From Kribbella pratensis (lineage in GTDB: Bacteria > Actinomycetota > Actinomycetes > Propionibacteriales > Kribbellaceae): a stretch of 64,000 nt of DNA. Position 1 is the stretch's first letter; every line of letters starts with the position of its first letter. The notes beneath the pieces were generated by a model. It searched no databases, was not told where the DNA came from, and worked only from the letters and a program-made list of their open reading frames with translations. The stretch is from NCBI RefSeq assembly GCF_004366075.1, contig NZ_SODU01000004.1:372001-436000 (forward strand), in the 5' to 3' direction. Of this stretch, positions 51,168 to 60,708 are shown piece by piece. The translations under genes were made by a program, and so were the position numbers.

Positions 51168-52202
51168 CTACGGCAGGTTGAGGCCGAAGCCGGGGGTTTC
51201 GGGGAGTACGACGTGGCCGTCCTCCAGGACGTAGTAGCCCGGGCCGGGGACGCCTTCGATGATGGGGGTGTTGCCGAGGCCGGCTGCGAGGTGGGCGGCG
51301 TACAAGGTTTTGAGGGGCTGGCCCCAGGCGTGAGGTGAGGCTTCGGCCTTCAGGAGCAGCATGGTGCGGCGCCAGGCCGTGAGGCCGTGGCTGGTGACGT
51401 CCATCAGGGCCACGTCGACGAGACCTTCGCGAGCGAGCTCGAGGACGTGCTCCACGTTCGGGTCGTACTCGCCGTCGGCGACCTTCGGGCGGGAAGGCAT
51501 GGTCTGCAGGTGATCATGGAGGGCCTCCAGGTCCGGGCGGCGTTCGGCGAACGGTTCCTCGATCCAGTACAGATCGCAGTCCGCGACGCCGTCCAGGTAC
51601 TCGAACAGGCCGTTGAGCGTGAAGCCGTCGTTGCCGTCGACAAGGATCCCGGCGTCCGGGTACAGCTCGCGCGCCAGCCGGGTCACCTCGATGTCGCGCT
51701 GCAGTCCGGCGCGGGTGTCCATCCACCGATGACCGCGGCCGATCTTCAGTTTGAAGTCGCGGAACCCGAACGCGTGGTCCTGTGCGAGATTCGCCCGGAT
51801 CGCCTCGAGACCGCCGTCGAGGTCGTCGAAGTAGATGCCGCCGCTGTAGCAGCGCACCCGCGGCGACCCGGCTGCGCCGAGCATCGCGTACACCGGCACG
51901 TCGAGGATCCGCGCCGCCAGATCGTGCAACGGATAGTCGAGGAACTCCGCCGCCGGGTCGATCACGCCCTGCTCCGGATCGATCAGCTCGGCCAACGACC
52001 GCCCCAGCAGCTGCCCGGGATCCGCGTCGTACAACGGCAGCCCCCAACCCGTCGCGCCGCGGTCGGTCTCCACGACGTACGCCGTGGTGCTGCCGCCGTT
52101 CCCGTGGCTCCCGAGGAACGCGTTACGGCCGATCGTCCGCAGGTACTCGTAGCGGATCTCGGTGGTCGTGACGGAGCTGATGACGTGCCTGGCGAGGGTC
52201 AT
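51168..52202 (-). CDS. Enolase-superfamily enzyme (mandelate racemase/muconate lactonising type)
   Basis: 344 residues. Acid-base Lys pair KLK at 151-153, metal ligands Asp189 (VDGNDG), Glu215 (WIEEPF) and a Glu in ADGEYD, and a His in SPHAWGQ, the layout of sugar-acid dehydratases and racemases. Substrate unknown. It starts three bases past the stop of the DUF4037 gene and so is last of a three-gene operon. A catabolic role for a sugar acid is likely from the family, but the operon partners do not name it. Confidence 0.87.
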   Translation of the reverse strand: MTLARHVISSVTTTEIRYEYLRTIGRNAFLGSHGNGGSTTAYVVETDRGATGWGLPLYDADPGQLLGRSLAELIDPEQGVIDPAAEFLDYPLHDLAARILDVPVYAMLGAAGSPRVRCYSGGIYFDDLDGGLEAIRANLAQDHAFGFRDFKLKIGRGHRWMDTRAGLQRDIEVTRLARELYPDAGILVDGNDGFTLNGLFEYLDGVADCDLYWIEEPFAERRPDLEALHDHLQTMPSRPKVADGEYDPNVEHVLELAREGLVDVALMDVTSHGLTAWRRTMLLLKAEASPHAWGQPLKTLYAAHLAAGLGNTPIIEGVPGPGYYVLEDGHVVLPETPGFGLNLP

Positions 52203-52205
52203 CGG

Positions 52206-53228
52206 TCAACGATAGACAGCAATCAGCTTCCGGAACGCGGCCGGGTTGCTGAGTACGTCGGTGTTGTCCGCGAACTGGTCGATCGACCCGATCAGCCCGT
52301 GCCGCGAGACCGCGTCGTCGGTCACCGTCGCCAGACACGCGTCCGCGAACCGCCCAGCATGGAGCACCTGCGCGGGCCGGTCGAAGTACGGCCGCGGCGC
52401 CGGGTCGAGCTCGTCGGTGATCCCGAGCGCGTTGTGGCGACGGGCGACCAGCTCGTACGCCGTGACGAGCGCCTGCTCGCGATCGACGTACGACTCGGCT
52501 GCCACCGCGTCGGCCAGCGCCACGTCGAGCCCGTCCGGGTGACCGAGGCGAGCGAACGCCGTACCGAGCCACTTGCTGTACGGCGCATAGGTCCGTGCCT
52601 GCAGCATCGCCAGCCGCATGAGGTCCCGCACCAGCCGACCGGCCACGACACGTGACCCGAGCTCGTCACCCACCTCGTGCGTGCGCTGGACGAATGCCTC
52701 CTCCTGTGCGATTCGCGACCATTGGCACGCGAGCGTCCACCGCCAGATCTGGTCCGGGTACCACGCGAGTGCGTCACGCACCCGTGCCAGCCGGCCGTCG
52801 TCGGCGTACACCCGTCCCGCCACCACTCCGAGGAGCTGCTGCTGCGGCGTGACCAGCCAGTCGTCGACCCCGATCCCCTGCGACGCGTCGAACCCGAGCT
52901 GCTCGCGCAACCAGTCCCCCACGGTTGTGACCGTCACGTGGTGCCGCGGCTCGTAGCTGTCCCAGCCGAAGCGGACCGGGTATCCGGCGTACTCGTCCGG
53001 CAGCCCGTCGTCGACAGCCCTACGCACCCTCTCGACCTGGCCCGCGTCTACGAGTAGGACGAGCCGCGGCCCCCACCCGTGGTCCGTCGAGCGCACGGTG
53101 TCGTACCCCAGCACGTCCGAGCCCCACCCGAGCAGCCCGGCCGCGTAGTCCACGTCTCCCACCAGAGGCGCGACCACCTCGGCGTGGAACCCTTCCGCGA
53201 CCTCAGCCGCCTGCCGGAACTCAGCCAT
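52206..53228 (-). CDS. DUF4037-containing protein with nucleotidyltransferase-like N-terminus
   Basis: 340 residues. The N-terminus has LLGWGSDVLGYDTVRSTDHGWGPRLVLLV, a nucleotidyltransferase-like Gly-Ser and acidic pattern, and the rest is helical (VVAGRLVRDLMRLAMLQARTYAPYSKWLG), as in DUF4037 proteins. Related to aminoglycoside-nucleotidyltransferase-type folds, but activity is not known. ATG 53228 overlaps the methyltransferase stop by eight bases, so translation is coupled. The frame is open upstream inside the neighbour but without similarity. Confidence 0.82.
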   Translation of the reverse strand: MAEFRQAAEVAEGFHAEVVAPLVGDVDYAAGLLGWGSDVLGYDTVRSTDHGWGPRLVLLVDAGQVERVRRAVDDGLPDEYAGYPVRFGWDSYEPRHHVTVTTVGDWLREQLGFDASQGIGVDDWLVTPQQQLLGVVAGRVYADDGRLARVRDALAWYPDQIWRWTLACQWSRIAQEEAFVQRTHEVGDELGSRVVAGRLVRDLMRLAMLQARTYAPYSKWLGTAFARLGHPDGLDVALADAVAAESYVDREQALVTAYELVARRHNALGITDELDPAPRPYFDRPAQVLHAGRFADACLATVTDDAVSRHGLIGSIDQFADNTDVLSNPAAFRKLIAVYR

Positions 53229-53868
53229 TGCGCCGAAGGACGGCCCACAGGCCCCAGCCAGCGTGGGACGTGACCGCAGACCAAGACTCACCGGACACAC
53301 TCTCCAACGCGGCGAGCACCGTCGGGATCGGCACGTGATGCGGCGCGTCCTCCCCTAGCGCGTTGGACCACACCAGTACGCCGTCCGGCGCCAAGGTGCG
53401 CACGACTTCGTCAGCAAAGAGAGGTACGTCGGCCAGCACCACAGCCCGCGCCGACGCAGTTGCGACAGGCAGCCGCGACGCATCACCCACGATCCGCCAC
53501 GGCTCCGTCGAGCGGCTGAGCATTGCCCACGTCAGATCCAGGCTGATCACTTCGGACCAGACGCCGTGGAGGAGACCGGACAGCAGACCGGTCCCGCAGC
53601 CGACTTCCAGGCAGAGGCCCTGCGGCCACGGACCACCACGCTCCAACGCGTCAGCGAGTGGCACAGGCCGGTAGCCACCGCGCTCGTCGTCCCAGACCGG
53701 CGCCAGCTCGGTGTAGCGCCGTACCGTCTCCTCAGCCTGCTCGGCGGACCACGTGGACGGATGCAGTGCCAGGTCGAGGGACATCCGCCGGCTGGCGGCC
53801 GCCTCCTTACGGGCCGGCTTGCCGGGGTCCGCCGGAATCAGCCGCACCAGCTCTGTGATCTGTCCCAT
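53221..53868 (-). CDS. Class I SAM-dependent methyltransferase-like protein
   Basis: 215 residues. SAM-binding motif GLCLEVGCGTGLLSGLL at about 84-100, then SLDLTWAMLSRS and WRIVGDASRLPVA. Short for a small-molecule methyltransferase. The last strand motifs are weak and the substrate is unknown. First gene of a three-gene operon with DUF4037 and the enolase-superfamily enzyme. ATG 53868; the gap to the divergent phosphatase is only 42 bases. Confidence 0.82.
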   Translation of the reverse strand: MGQITELVRLIPADPGKPARKEAAASRRMSLDLALHPSTWSAEQAEETVRRYTELAPVWDDERGGYRPVPLADALERGGPWPQGLCLEVGCGTGLLSGLLHGVWSEVISLDLTWAMLSRSTEPWRIVGDASRLPVATASARAVVLADVPLFADEVVRTLAPDGVLVWSNALGEDAPHHVPIPTVLAALESVSGESWSAVTSHAGWGLWAVLRRNG

Positions 53869-53898
53869 TCGCGAGCCTTTCGCCTCGGTGTGCCCGTC

Positions 53899-53904
53899 TA
53901 CAGT
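53899..53904 (+). promoter_or_regulatory. -10 element TACAGT before the HAD gene
   Basis: TACAGT is followed by six bases and the GTG at 53911, with no ribosome site, so the message is probably leaderless. Confidence 0.4.
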
Positions 53905-53910
53905 TGCCCG

Positions 53911-54552
53911 GTGAAACATGTGGTGTGGGACTGGAACGGGACGCTGCTCAATGACAATCACGCCGTACTGGCTGCCGTCAACGAGGTTTGTGCGGGGTTC
54001 GGGCGCGCGGAGCTGAGCTGGGGCGAGTGGCAGGCGGCGTACGCGCGGCCGATGCGGCTCTCGTACGAGCAGATCCTGCAGCGCGCGCTCGACGAGGAGG
54101 AGTGGGCGCAGGTCGACAAGCTCTACCACGACCGGTACGACGCTCTCCTGCACACCTGTGAGCTCGCCGCGGGCGCCCACGACGTACTGCGAGCCTGGAC
54201 CGCCGGCGGGCGGACTCAGTCGTTGCTGTCCATGTGGTTCCACTCGCGCCTCACACCGACGGTCGAGCACTACGGCCTCACGCAGTACTTCACCCGGGTC
54301 GACGGTCTGCCGGGAGAGATAGGTGGCGGCTCGAAGGCTGACTGCCTGATCCGCCACCTGGAGGCACAGCAGCTCGACCCGTCCGATGTAGTGCTGATCG
54401 GTGACGTCGTCGACGACGCCAACGCCGCCCAGGCAGCCGGCGCCCGCTGCGTCCTCGTCACGACCGGCGCGATGACCCTGGAGGCCCTGCAGGCCACAGG
54501 TGCACCGGTCACCGCCTCGATCACGGAGGCGCTGCGGCTGCTGGACACGTGA
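53911..54552 (+). CDS. HAD-family hydrolase
   Basis: 213 residues. VVWDWNGTLLND carries the nucleophile Asp; the second Asp of the canonical DxDGT is Trp-Asn here, a variant seen in phosphatases of this subgroup. SLLSMWFHS is motif II, GGGSKADCLIRHL motif III (Lys) and VLIGDVVDDANAAQAAG motif IV. A phosphoglycolate-phosphatase-like or nucleotidase role is possible; substrate unknown. Confidence 0.85.
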   Translation: MKHVVWDWNGTLLNDNHAVLAAVNEVCAGFGRAELSWGEWQAAYARPMRLSYEQILQRALDEEEWAQVDKLYHDRYDALLHTCELAAGAHDVLRAWTAGGRTQSLLSMWFHSRLTPTVEHYGLTQYFTRVDGLPGEIGGGSKADCLIRHLEAQQLDPSDVVLIGDVVDDANAAQAAGARCVLVTTGAMTLEALQATGAPVTASITEALRLLDT

Positions 54553-54650
54553 GTCCCTGGGGTAACGACCCGTGGTTCTCCCTGGTGTGATGCACCTGCC
54601 TGCGACGAGACGGTGGTGTCACACCGAAGAACGTCCAGGGAGGCAGTCCG

Positions 54651-55400
54651 ATGAAGCAGTACTACGGCCCAGTGGTGGTCCTACTCGAGAACGACGGCCA
54701 GGACACCTTGGAGTGGGCGGCGGCCGAGGCTGCGGCCCGTGGCGCCGAACTGCGCATCGTGTACGCGTTCCGGTGGCCGCATCTGCTCGACCCGCTCGGC
54801 GAGCTGACCGTCGAAGAGCGGGACCTCGAAGCGGCAGACGCAGTCGTGGACGAGGCGATCGAGCACGTGCAGACGATCTTTCCGAGCCTGCGCATCTCGT
54901 CGACGGTCTTCCCCGGCCGCCCGCTGACCGCCCTGCTGAACGAGGCCCGGGAGAGCACCGGGGCGCTTGTGGTGATCAGCCGCGGCCGGCGGTTCGAGCG
55001 GGCGCTGTCCCGCCGCCTGGCCCGCCGTACGACGGCCTCGCTGGCAGTTGTCGGGCTGACGTCGGACCACACGGTTGGGCCGTCCACGGGCCGGGTCGTC
55101 GTAGCTGTCGGCGGCCACGACCGCCCCGACGCCCTGGGCTTCGCGTTCGGTGCGGCACGCCGCCGGGGCACTGGCCTGACCATCCTGCAAACCACTCCCG
55201 CCGACGTGACCGCGTGGCAAACGGCGTACCCAGAGGTCGACGTACGCCGAAGCCCGGTGACCGGAACGGTCGAAAGCGCCGTCCTGGCCGAGTCCACCGC
55301 CGCAGCCCTCACCGTCCTGACGGCCGACCGCACCTGGCTCCAACAGACCGGCAGCGCGACAGTCGCCCGACTCGCCGGAGGTCCGGTAGTACTGGTCTGA
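54651..55400 (+). CDS. Tandem universal stress protein-like protein
   Basis: 249 residues, two degenerate USP domains. First: VVVLLENDGQDTLEWAAAEA with VVISRGR; second: GRVVVAVGGHDRPDALGFAFGAA with TVLTAD. The ATP-binding glycine pattern is not clearly kept, so it may be a non-binding type. ATG preceded by GGGAGG at about eight bases. In the upstream gap GGTGTGA (54584-54590) and TCACACC (54619-54625) form an inverted repeat that might be a regulator site. Confidence 0.82.
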   Translation: MKQYYGPVVVLLENDGQDTLEWAAAEAAARGAELRIVYAFRWPHLLDPLGELTVEERDLEAADAVVDEAIEHVQTIFPSLRISSTVFPGRPLTALLNEARESTGALVVISRGRRFERALSRRLARRTTASLAVVGLTSDHTVGPSTGRVVVAVGGHDRPDALGFAFGAARRRGTGLTILQTTPADVTAWQTAYPEVDVRRSPVTGTVESAVLAESTAAALTVLTADRTWLQQTGSATVARLAGGPVVLV

Positions 55401-55437
55401 CCAGTGCACGCCGGGCGGCCCGGATAGGCTGCCCGCT

Positions 55438-58179
55438 GTGGGGATCGCGGATCGAGGGCTTCGGGGCCGGCGGCGGGAGACCGGCGTACTGGACGGGTTG
55501 GTTCGCGAGGCAAAGGCCGGGCGTAGCCAGGTGCTGTTGCTCACCGGAGAGGCCGGGGTCGGCAAGTCGGCTCTGCTGGACGCACTGGTCGCCGGGGCGG
55601 ACGGTTGCCGGGTCACCCGGACCGCGGGGATCGAGTCCGAGATGGAGCTCGCGTACGCCGGTCTGCACCAGTTGTGCCAGCCGTTCCTGGATCACCTCGA
55701 CCGGCTGCCCGCACCGCAGCGGGAAGCGCTCGGTACGGCGTTCGGCCTGGTGAGCGGCCCCGCCCCGGACAAGTTCCTGATCGGTCTCGCCGTACTCAAC
55801 CTGCTCGCCGACGCGGCCGCGGAGCAGCCCGTGCTGTGCGTGGTCGACGATGCGCAATGGCTGGACCTGATGTCTGCCCGGATCCTCGCGTTCGTCACTC
55901 GCAGGCTCGCGGCCGAGTCGGTGCTGATGGTCTTCGCGGTCCGCGACGGCATCGAGCACGCCTTCAGCGGGCTCACCGAACTCGAGATCCGCGGCCTCGA
56001 CGACGCCGACGCCCGCGATCTCCTGGACTCCGTACTCCCCGGACCGATCGACCCGCGGGTCCGCGACCGGATCGTGGCCGAGACCCGCGGCAACCCGCTC
56101 GCCCTGCTCGAGCTCCCCCGCGCCTGGACCGCGGCGGAGCTGGCCGACGGCCTCACCGCAGGCACCCTGACGAGCAGGCTCGAAGACGGTTTCGTACGGC
56201 GCATCGAAGCGCTGCAGCCCGATACCCGGCTGCTCCTGCTGACCGCGGCCGCCGAGCCGCTCGGCGACCCGACGCTGTTGTGGCGAGCGGCTGAGCAACT
56301 CGGGCTCGGCGCTGAAGCTGCGGTGGATGCGGTCGAATCCGGGCTGATCACCTTTGACCAGCACATCCGGTTCCGGCACCCGCTGGTGCGCTCGGCGGCC
56401 TACCGGACGGCCACGCCGCAGCAACGGCTGGCCGTGCACAGGGCACTCGCCGACGTCACGGATCCCGAGACCGACCCAGACCGCCGGGCCTGGCATCGCG
56501 CGCAGGCGACCATGGCCCCCGACGAGGGCGTCGCCGCCGAACTCGAACGGTCCGCGCAGCGCGCGCGAGCACGAGGCGGGTTCTTCGCGGCCGCCACGTT
56601 CCTCGAACGCTCGGCCGCGCTGACCATCGACCCCGGTCTCCGAGCCGACCGCCTGCTCGCCGCCGCCACCGCGAAACGCAGCGCCGGTGCACTCGACGCA
56701 GCACTGGACCTGCTCGGCGCCGCGTCCGCCGGCCCCGCGGACGCCGTACGGGAGGCAGAAGTCATGCGCCTGCGCGGCGAGATCGCCTTCGACCGCGGAC
56801 ACGCGACCGAGGCGGCCCGAACGCTCGTCGTCGCCGCCAAGCAGCTGGACCCGCTCGACCACGAGCAGGCGCGCGTCGCGTACCTGGAGGCGATGTCGGC
56901 CGCGATCTGGGCGAGCGGCCCGGAGACACCCGGGATCCTCGGCGAGGCCGCATCCACCGCACCCGCACCGGCACCGTCGGACCCGCCGGGCGACCTCCTC
57001 CTCCAGGCGCTCGCGCTCCGCTTCACCCGCGGGTACGCCGCTGCCGCAACGCAACTCGTCAAAGCTGTCGACCAGGCGCGGCAGAGCGAGAGCGACGCCG
57101 AGGACGTCCGCGGCTGGTTGTGGCTGGCCGGCAACCGAGCCAGCGGCATCGTCGCGATCGACGTCTGGGACCTCGACGCCGCGCTCGAACTGGCCGCACG
57201 GCACGAACGGATCGCCCGCGACAGCGGTGCGCTCGTCCAGCTCCAGTGGGCGCTGAACTTCCGCGCCAACGTGGTGTCGATGACCGGCGACCTCGCAGCC
57301 GCCACGGCGTACGTCGAGGAAGAGCGGCAGATCGCGGCCGCGACAGGGAACCGCGTGCTCGGGATCGGCAGCATGCAGTTGGCCGCGCTGCGCGGGAACG
57401 AGGCCGAGGCGGCACCGCTGATCGACGCGATGATCCGCGAGGCACGCGCTCAGGACCAGGGCCGGATGACCGCGATCGCGACGTACACGAGCTCACTGCT
57501 GAACAACGGCCTCGGCCGGTACGACGCGGCCCGGGACGCGGCGCTGCAGGTGTTCGAACAAGACGTCGTCGCGTACGGCGCACTCGTGATCGGCGAACTG
57601 GTCGAGGCGGCCTCGCGGACCGGCGACACCAAGCTGGTCGAGACGGCACTGGCCTGGCTGAACGAGCGAGTCGCCGCCACGCCGTCGGACTGGGGTCGCG
57701 GGATGGAGGCCCGTACGCGAGCGCTGCTCAGCAACGACGAGGACGCGTACCGCGCGTCGATCGACCACCTGAGCCGGACCGGTCTCCGCATCGAGTCGGC
57801 CCGCGCCGAACTGCTGTACGGCGAATGGCTGCGCCGCGAAGGCCGCCGCCAGGATGCTCGCGCGCACCTCCGCACCGCCCACGAACAGCTGGCCGCGATG
57901 GGTGCCGATGCCTTCGCCGAACGCGCCCGCCACGAGTTGCTCGCCACCGGTGAGACCGTCCGGAAACGCACGCCCGAGACCACCAACGACCTGACCGCGC
58001 AGGAGTCCCAGATCGCCGGCCTGGCCCGCGACGGCCTGACCAACCCGGAGATCGCCGCGCAACTGTTCATCAGCCCCCGAACCGTCGAGTGGCACCTCCG
58101 CAAAACCTTCGCCAAACTCGGCATCACCTCCCGCCGCCAGCTCCGAACCTTGAAAGCCCTAGGAGGCCAAGTGTCATGA
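55438..58179 (+). CDS. LuxR-family regulator of the large ATP-binding (LAL) type
   Basis: 913 residues. N-terminal AAA domain with Walker A LTGEAGVGKSAL at about 36-47 and Walker B VLCVVDDAQWL near 133-143. A long helical middle region of TPR type from about 380 to 830. C-terminal LuxR helix-turn-helix at about 848-905 (LTAQESQIAGLARDGLTNPEIAAQLF, SPRTVEWHLRKTFAKLGI). Such regulators activate carbon-catabolic or secondary-metabolite genes upon binding inducer and ATP. The stop overlaps the following NagA-like gene (ATGA), a likely target or partner. GTG start. Confidence 0.92.
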   Translation: MGIADRGLRGRRRETGVLDGLVREAKAGRSQVLLLTGEAGVGKSALLDALVAGADGCRVTRTAGIESEMELAYAGLHQLCQPFLDHLDRLPAPQREALGTAFGLVSGPAPDKFLIGLAVLNLLADAAAEQPVLCVVDDAQWLDLMSARILAFVTRRLAAESVLMVFAVRDGIEHAFSGLTELEIRGLDDADARDLLDSVLPGPIDPRVRDRIVAETRGNPLALLELPRAWTAAELADGLTAGTLTSRLEDGFVRRIEALQPDTRLLLLTAAAEPLGDPTLLWRAAEQLGLGAEAAVDAVESGLITFDQHIRFRHPLVRSAAYRTATPQQRLAVHRALADVTDPETDPDRRAWHRAQATMAPDEGVAAELERSAQRARARGGFFAAATFLERSAALTIDPGLRADRLLAAATAKRSAGALDAALDLLGAASAGPADAVREAEVMRLRGEIAFDRGHATEAARTLVVAAKQLDPLDHEQARVAYLEAMSAAIWASGPETPGILGEAASTAPAPAPSDPPGDLLLQALALRFTRGYAAAATQLVKAVDQARQSESDAEDVRGWLWLAGNRASGIVAIDVWDLDAALELAARHERIARDSGALVQLQWALNFRANVVSMTGDLAAATAYVEEERQIAAATGNRVLGIGSMQLAALRGNEAEAAPLIDAMIREARAQDQGRMTAIATYTSSLLNNGLGRYDAARDAALQVFEQDVVAYGALVIGELVEAASRTGDTKLVETALAWLNERVAATPSDWGRGMEARTRALLSNDEDAYRASIDHLSRTGLRIESARAELLYGEWLRREGRRQDARAHLRTAHEQLAAMGADAFAERARHELLATGETVRKRTPETTNDLTAQESQIAGLARDGLTNPEIAAQLFISPRTVEWHLRKTFAKLGITSRRQLRTLKALGGQVS

Positions 58180-59354
58180 GCGAGGTGTTGGAAGGTCGCA
58201 CGGCCGGTGGGCGCGGTGTGCGGGTGCGGTTCTCGGCCGACGGCATCGAGGAGATCACCGACCATCCGTCGGCACCGGACCTGCTCCTGATTCCCGGTCT
58301 CGTCGACATCCAGCTCAACGGGTACGGCGGACTGGACGTCAACGACCCGTCCCGCCCGGCGAGTGAACTAGCTGACCTCGTCCGCGCACTGTGGGGACAG
58401 GGGGTGACCACGGTCTACCCGACGATCATCTCCGCCGACGACGCGACCACGACCACGCTCGTCAGGCGAGCCGCCACCGCGCGCGCAACCGACTCCGACG
58501 TGGCGTACGGCGTACCAGGCCTGCACCTGGAGGGTCCGTACATCTCGTCCGCGGAGGGCGCCCGTGGTGCGCACGACCCGGCCATCATCCGCGACCCGGA
58601 TGCCGACGAGTTCGACCGCTGGCAGGCCGCGGCCGGCGGCGCGATCGCGATCATGACTCTCGCCCCCGAACGCCAGGGCGCCATCGAGTTCACCCGCCAC
58701 CTCGTACAACCGTCGTCAGGGCCGGCCGCGGCGCGCGGGGTGGTTCCCTCGGTCGGGCATTCGCTGGCGACCGCCGCCGACGTCCACGCGTTCGCCGCCG
58801 CCGGCGGACGGCTCTCGACCCACCTCGGTAATGGACTGCCCGCTCAGATCGACCGTCACGAGAACCCGATCTGGCCCCAGCTGACGGAGGATGCGCTCAC
58901 CGCGGGGCTGATTGCCGACGGCCATCATCTCCCCGCCGACACGTTCGCCGCTCTCGTCCGCGCCAAGGGCGCGACGCGCTGCGTCCTCACCAGCGACGCC
59001 GCCGCCTTGGCCGGGTGCGCCCCCGGTGACTACCGAACCGCGGTCGGCGGCGCAGTCACCGTCGGCTCCGACGGGAGCCTCCGCCTGCAAGGTACGCCGT
59101 ACCTGGCCGGTAGCGGCGCCTCCCTCCTCGACTGCCTCCGCTGGGCCACCGGCCCCGGCGGACTGCCCCTGGAAACCGCTGTCACGATGGCCACCACGAC
59201 CCCCGCCGACCTCCTTGGTCTGCACGACCGTGGTCGCCTGGACGTCGGCGCCCGCGCCGACCTGGTCCAGTTGACCAGCACCCCGGACCGCGCCGTCGGC
59301 GACCTCGTCACCGTCGTTGTCAACGGCAGATTGATTGCCCCCGGCAACAGTTGA
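58176..59354 (+). CDS. nagA: N-acetylglucosamine-6-phosphate deacetylase-like amidohydrolase
   Basis: 392 residues. Amidohydrolase barrel with IPGLVDIQLNGYGGLD (variant of the usual metal-site HxH, which is QLN here), LHLEGPYIS, VVPSVGHSLA, STHLGNGLP, LIADGHHL and LTSDA. These match NagA, which deacetylates GlcNAc 6-phosphate; NagA often keeps only one metal and lacks the first HxH. AGGAGG lies nine bases before ATG. Overlap with the LuxR gene suggests co-transcription. No nagB is nearby. Confidence 0.85.
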   Translation: MSEVLEGRTAGGRGVRVRFSADGIEEITDHPSAPDLLLIPGLVDIQLNGYGGLDVNDPSRPASELADLVRALWGQGVTTVYPTIISADDATTTTLVRRAATARATDSDVAYGVPGLHLEGPYISSAEGARGAHDPAIIRDPDADEFDRWQAAAGGAIAIMTLAPERQGAIEFTRHLVQPSSGPAAARGVVPSVGHSLATAADVHAFAAAGGRLSTHLGNGLPAQIDRHENPIWPQLTEDALTAGLIADGHHLPADTFAALVRAKGATRCVLTSDAAALAGCAPGDYRTAVGGAVTVGSDGSLRLQGTPYLAGSGASLLDCLRWATGPGGLPLETAVTMATTTPADLLGLHDRGRLDVGARADLVQLTSTPDRAVGDLVTVVVNGRLIAPGNS

Positions 59355-59400
59355 GTTCTGGATCGTGCCGGCCGCAACCAGTTCGCCAGGCGCTCAGCGC

Positions 59401-59430
59401 TTGCCGGTGAACCGGAACTTCCCGTATAAG
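59401..59430 (+). promoter_or_regulatory. Promoter TTGCCG-N18-TATAAG of the ABC ATPase gene
   Basis: -35 TTGCCG (59401-59406) and -10 TATAAG (59425-59430) are 18 bases apart, and the ATG at 59437 is six bases after the -10, so the message is probably leaderless. This gives the ATPase its own expression apart from nagA. Confidence 0.6.
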
Positions 59431-59436
59431 GCTCAC

Positions 59437-60708
59437 ATGACGGCGATCCGGCTCGATGCGGTGTCCAAGGTGTTCGAGGGTGAACACCTGGCCGTGGACG
59501 AGTTGTCGCTGCAGATCGACGACGGCGAGTTCATGGTGCTGCTCGGGCCGTCCGGGTGCGGGAAGACGACGCTGCTGCGGATGATCGCGGGCCTCGAACG
59601 CGTGACCGCCGGCGAGATCTGGTTCGGGCGGACCCTCGGCACCCGGCTCGCGCCGCGCGAGCGCGGTGTGGCGATGGTCTTCCAGACCGGCGCCCTGTAC
59701 CCGAACCGGACGGTGCAGGAGAACATCATGTTCCCGCTGCAGATCGCCGGGCAGGACGACGTACAGGCCGGGTCCACCGCGGCCGGGCTCGCGCAGATCC
59801 TCAGCATCGAGTCGGTGCTCGACCGGATGCCGCGGACGTTGTCGGGCGGTCAACGGCAGCGGGTCGCGATCGGGCGGGCGCTGGTACGGCGGCCACAGGT
59901 GTTCCTGCTCGACGAACCGCTGTCGAACCTCGACGCCACGATGCGCACCGAGCTCCGTCAGGAGATCGGTGCGATGACCAGGGACCTCAACGTGACCACG
60001 CTCTACGTGACGCACGACCAGGTCGAGGCGCTGACGCTGGCCGACCGGATCGCGGTGATGAGGGACGGCCGGATCGAGGACGTCGGTACGCCGACGCAGG
60101 TCTACAACGACCCCGCTACCGCGTTCGTGGCCGGCTTCCTGGGGACGCCGCGGATCAATCTGATGGCCGCGACCGTACGCGTCACCGCCCACCACCGGGT
60201 CGCCCTCGACCTCGGCAGCCAGTCGATCTCTCTGGACCCCACCGATCGCCGTTCGCTGATCCTGCGGCACCACGACGGCGCCGAGGTGATCGTCGGCGCC
60301 CGCTCGAGCGCGTTCAGCCTGATCACGACCGAGGACGCGCCGAACCAGCTGACCGGCACGATCCGCGCCTTCGAGTTCCACGGCCAGCAGTCGATCGCGT
60401 TCGTCCAGTGCGGCATCGAGGTCGTCGACCCGGACAAGATCGGCCGCGTCGCACCGGCGCACGCGTCCCCCGCGGCCGAGCATGCACCGTCGTTCCTGAC
60501 CAGGATCCGCTCCCGGCTCGGGCTGGCCACGCCGCCCGCTCCCCCGCCTGAGACCCACGGCGCCACCCACCGCCGCGCCGATCTCGTCGTCGAGCTCCCG
60601 GTCGATACCGAACTGGCCCGCGGAACCCGCGTCCACCTCGCCCTCGACACCTCCCGGATCCACCTCTTCGACCGCACCGGCCACCGAGTAGACCGCGTCA
60701 CCCGCTGA
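59437..60708 (+). CDS. Sugar ABC transporter ATPase, MsiK/UgpC type
   Basis: 423 residues. Walker A LLGPSGCGKTT, signature LSGGQRQRVAIG, Walker B VFLLDEPLSNLD and switch THDQVEALTLADR in the first 235 residues; then a MalK-like OB regulatory domain (GFLGTPRINL), which contains an unusual Ala/Pro-rich insert at about 345-390 (PAHASPAAEHAPSF, PPAPPPETHG). No permease genes adjoin it, so it may serve several CUT1 importers lacking an ATPase, including the one at 23.4-27 kb. That link is inference. Confidence 0.9.
   Translation: MTAIRLDAVSKVFEGEHLAVDELSLQIDDGEFMVLLGPSGCGKTTLLRMIAGLERVTAGEIWFGRTLGTRLAPRERGVAMVFQTGALYPNRTVQENIMFPLQIAGQDDVQAGSTAAGLAQILSIESVLDRMPRTLSGGQRQRVAIGRALVRRPQVFLLDEPLSNLDATMRTELRQEIGAMTRDLNVTTLYVTHDQVEALTLADRIAVMRDGRIEDVGTPTQVYNDPATAFVAGFLGTPRINLMAATVRVTAHHRVALDLGSQSISLDPTDRRSLILRHHDGAEVIVGARSSAFSLITTEDAPNQLTGTIRAFEFHGQQSIAFVQCGIEVVDPDKIGRVAPAHASPAAEHAPSFLTRIRSRLGLATPPAPPPETHGATHRRADLVVELPVDTELARGTRVHLALDTSRIHLFDRTGHRVDRVTR

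Noticed and set aside
54584..54625. GGTGTGA/TCACACC inverted repeat as a firm operator of the stress protein gene
   Set aside because: The arms are short and 28 bases apart and GGTG/CACC words are very common here, so I mention it only within the gene entry.
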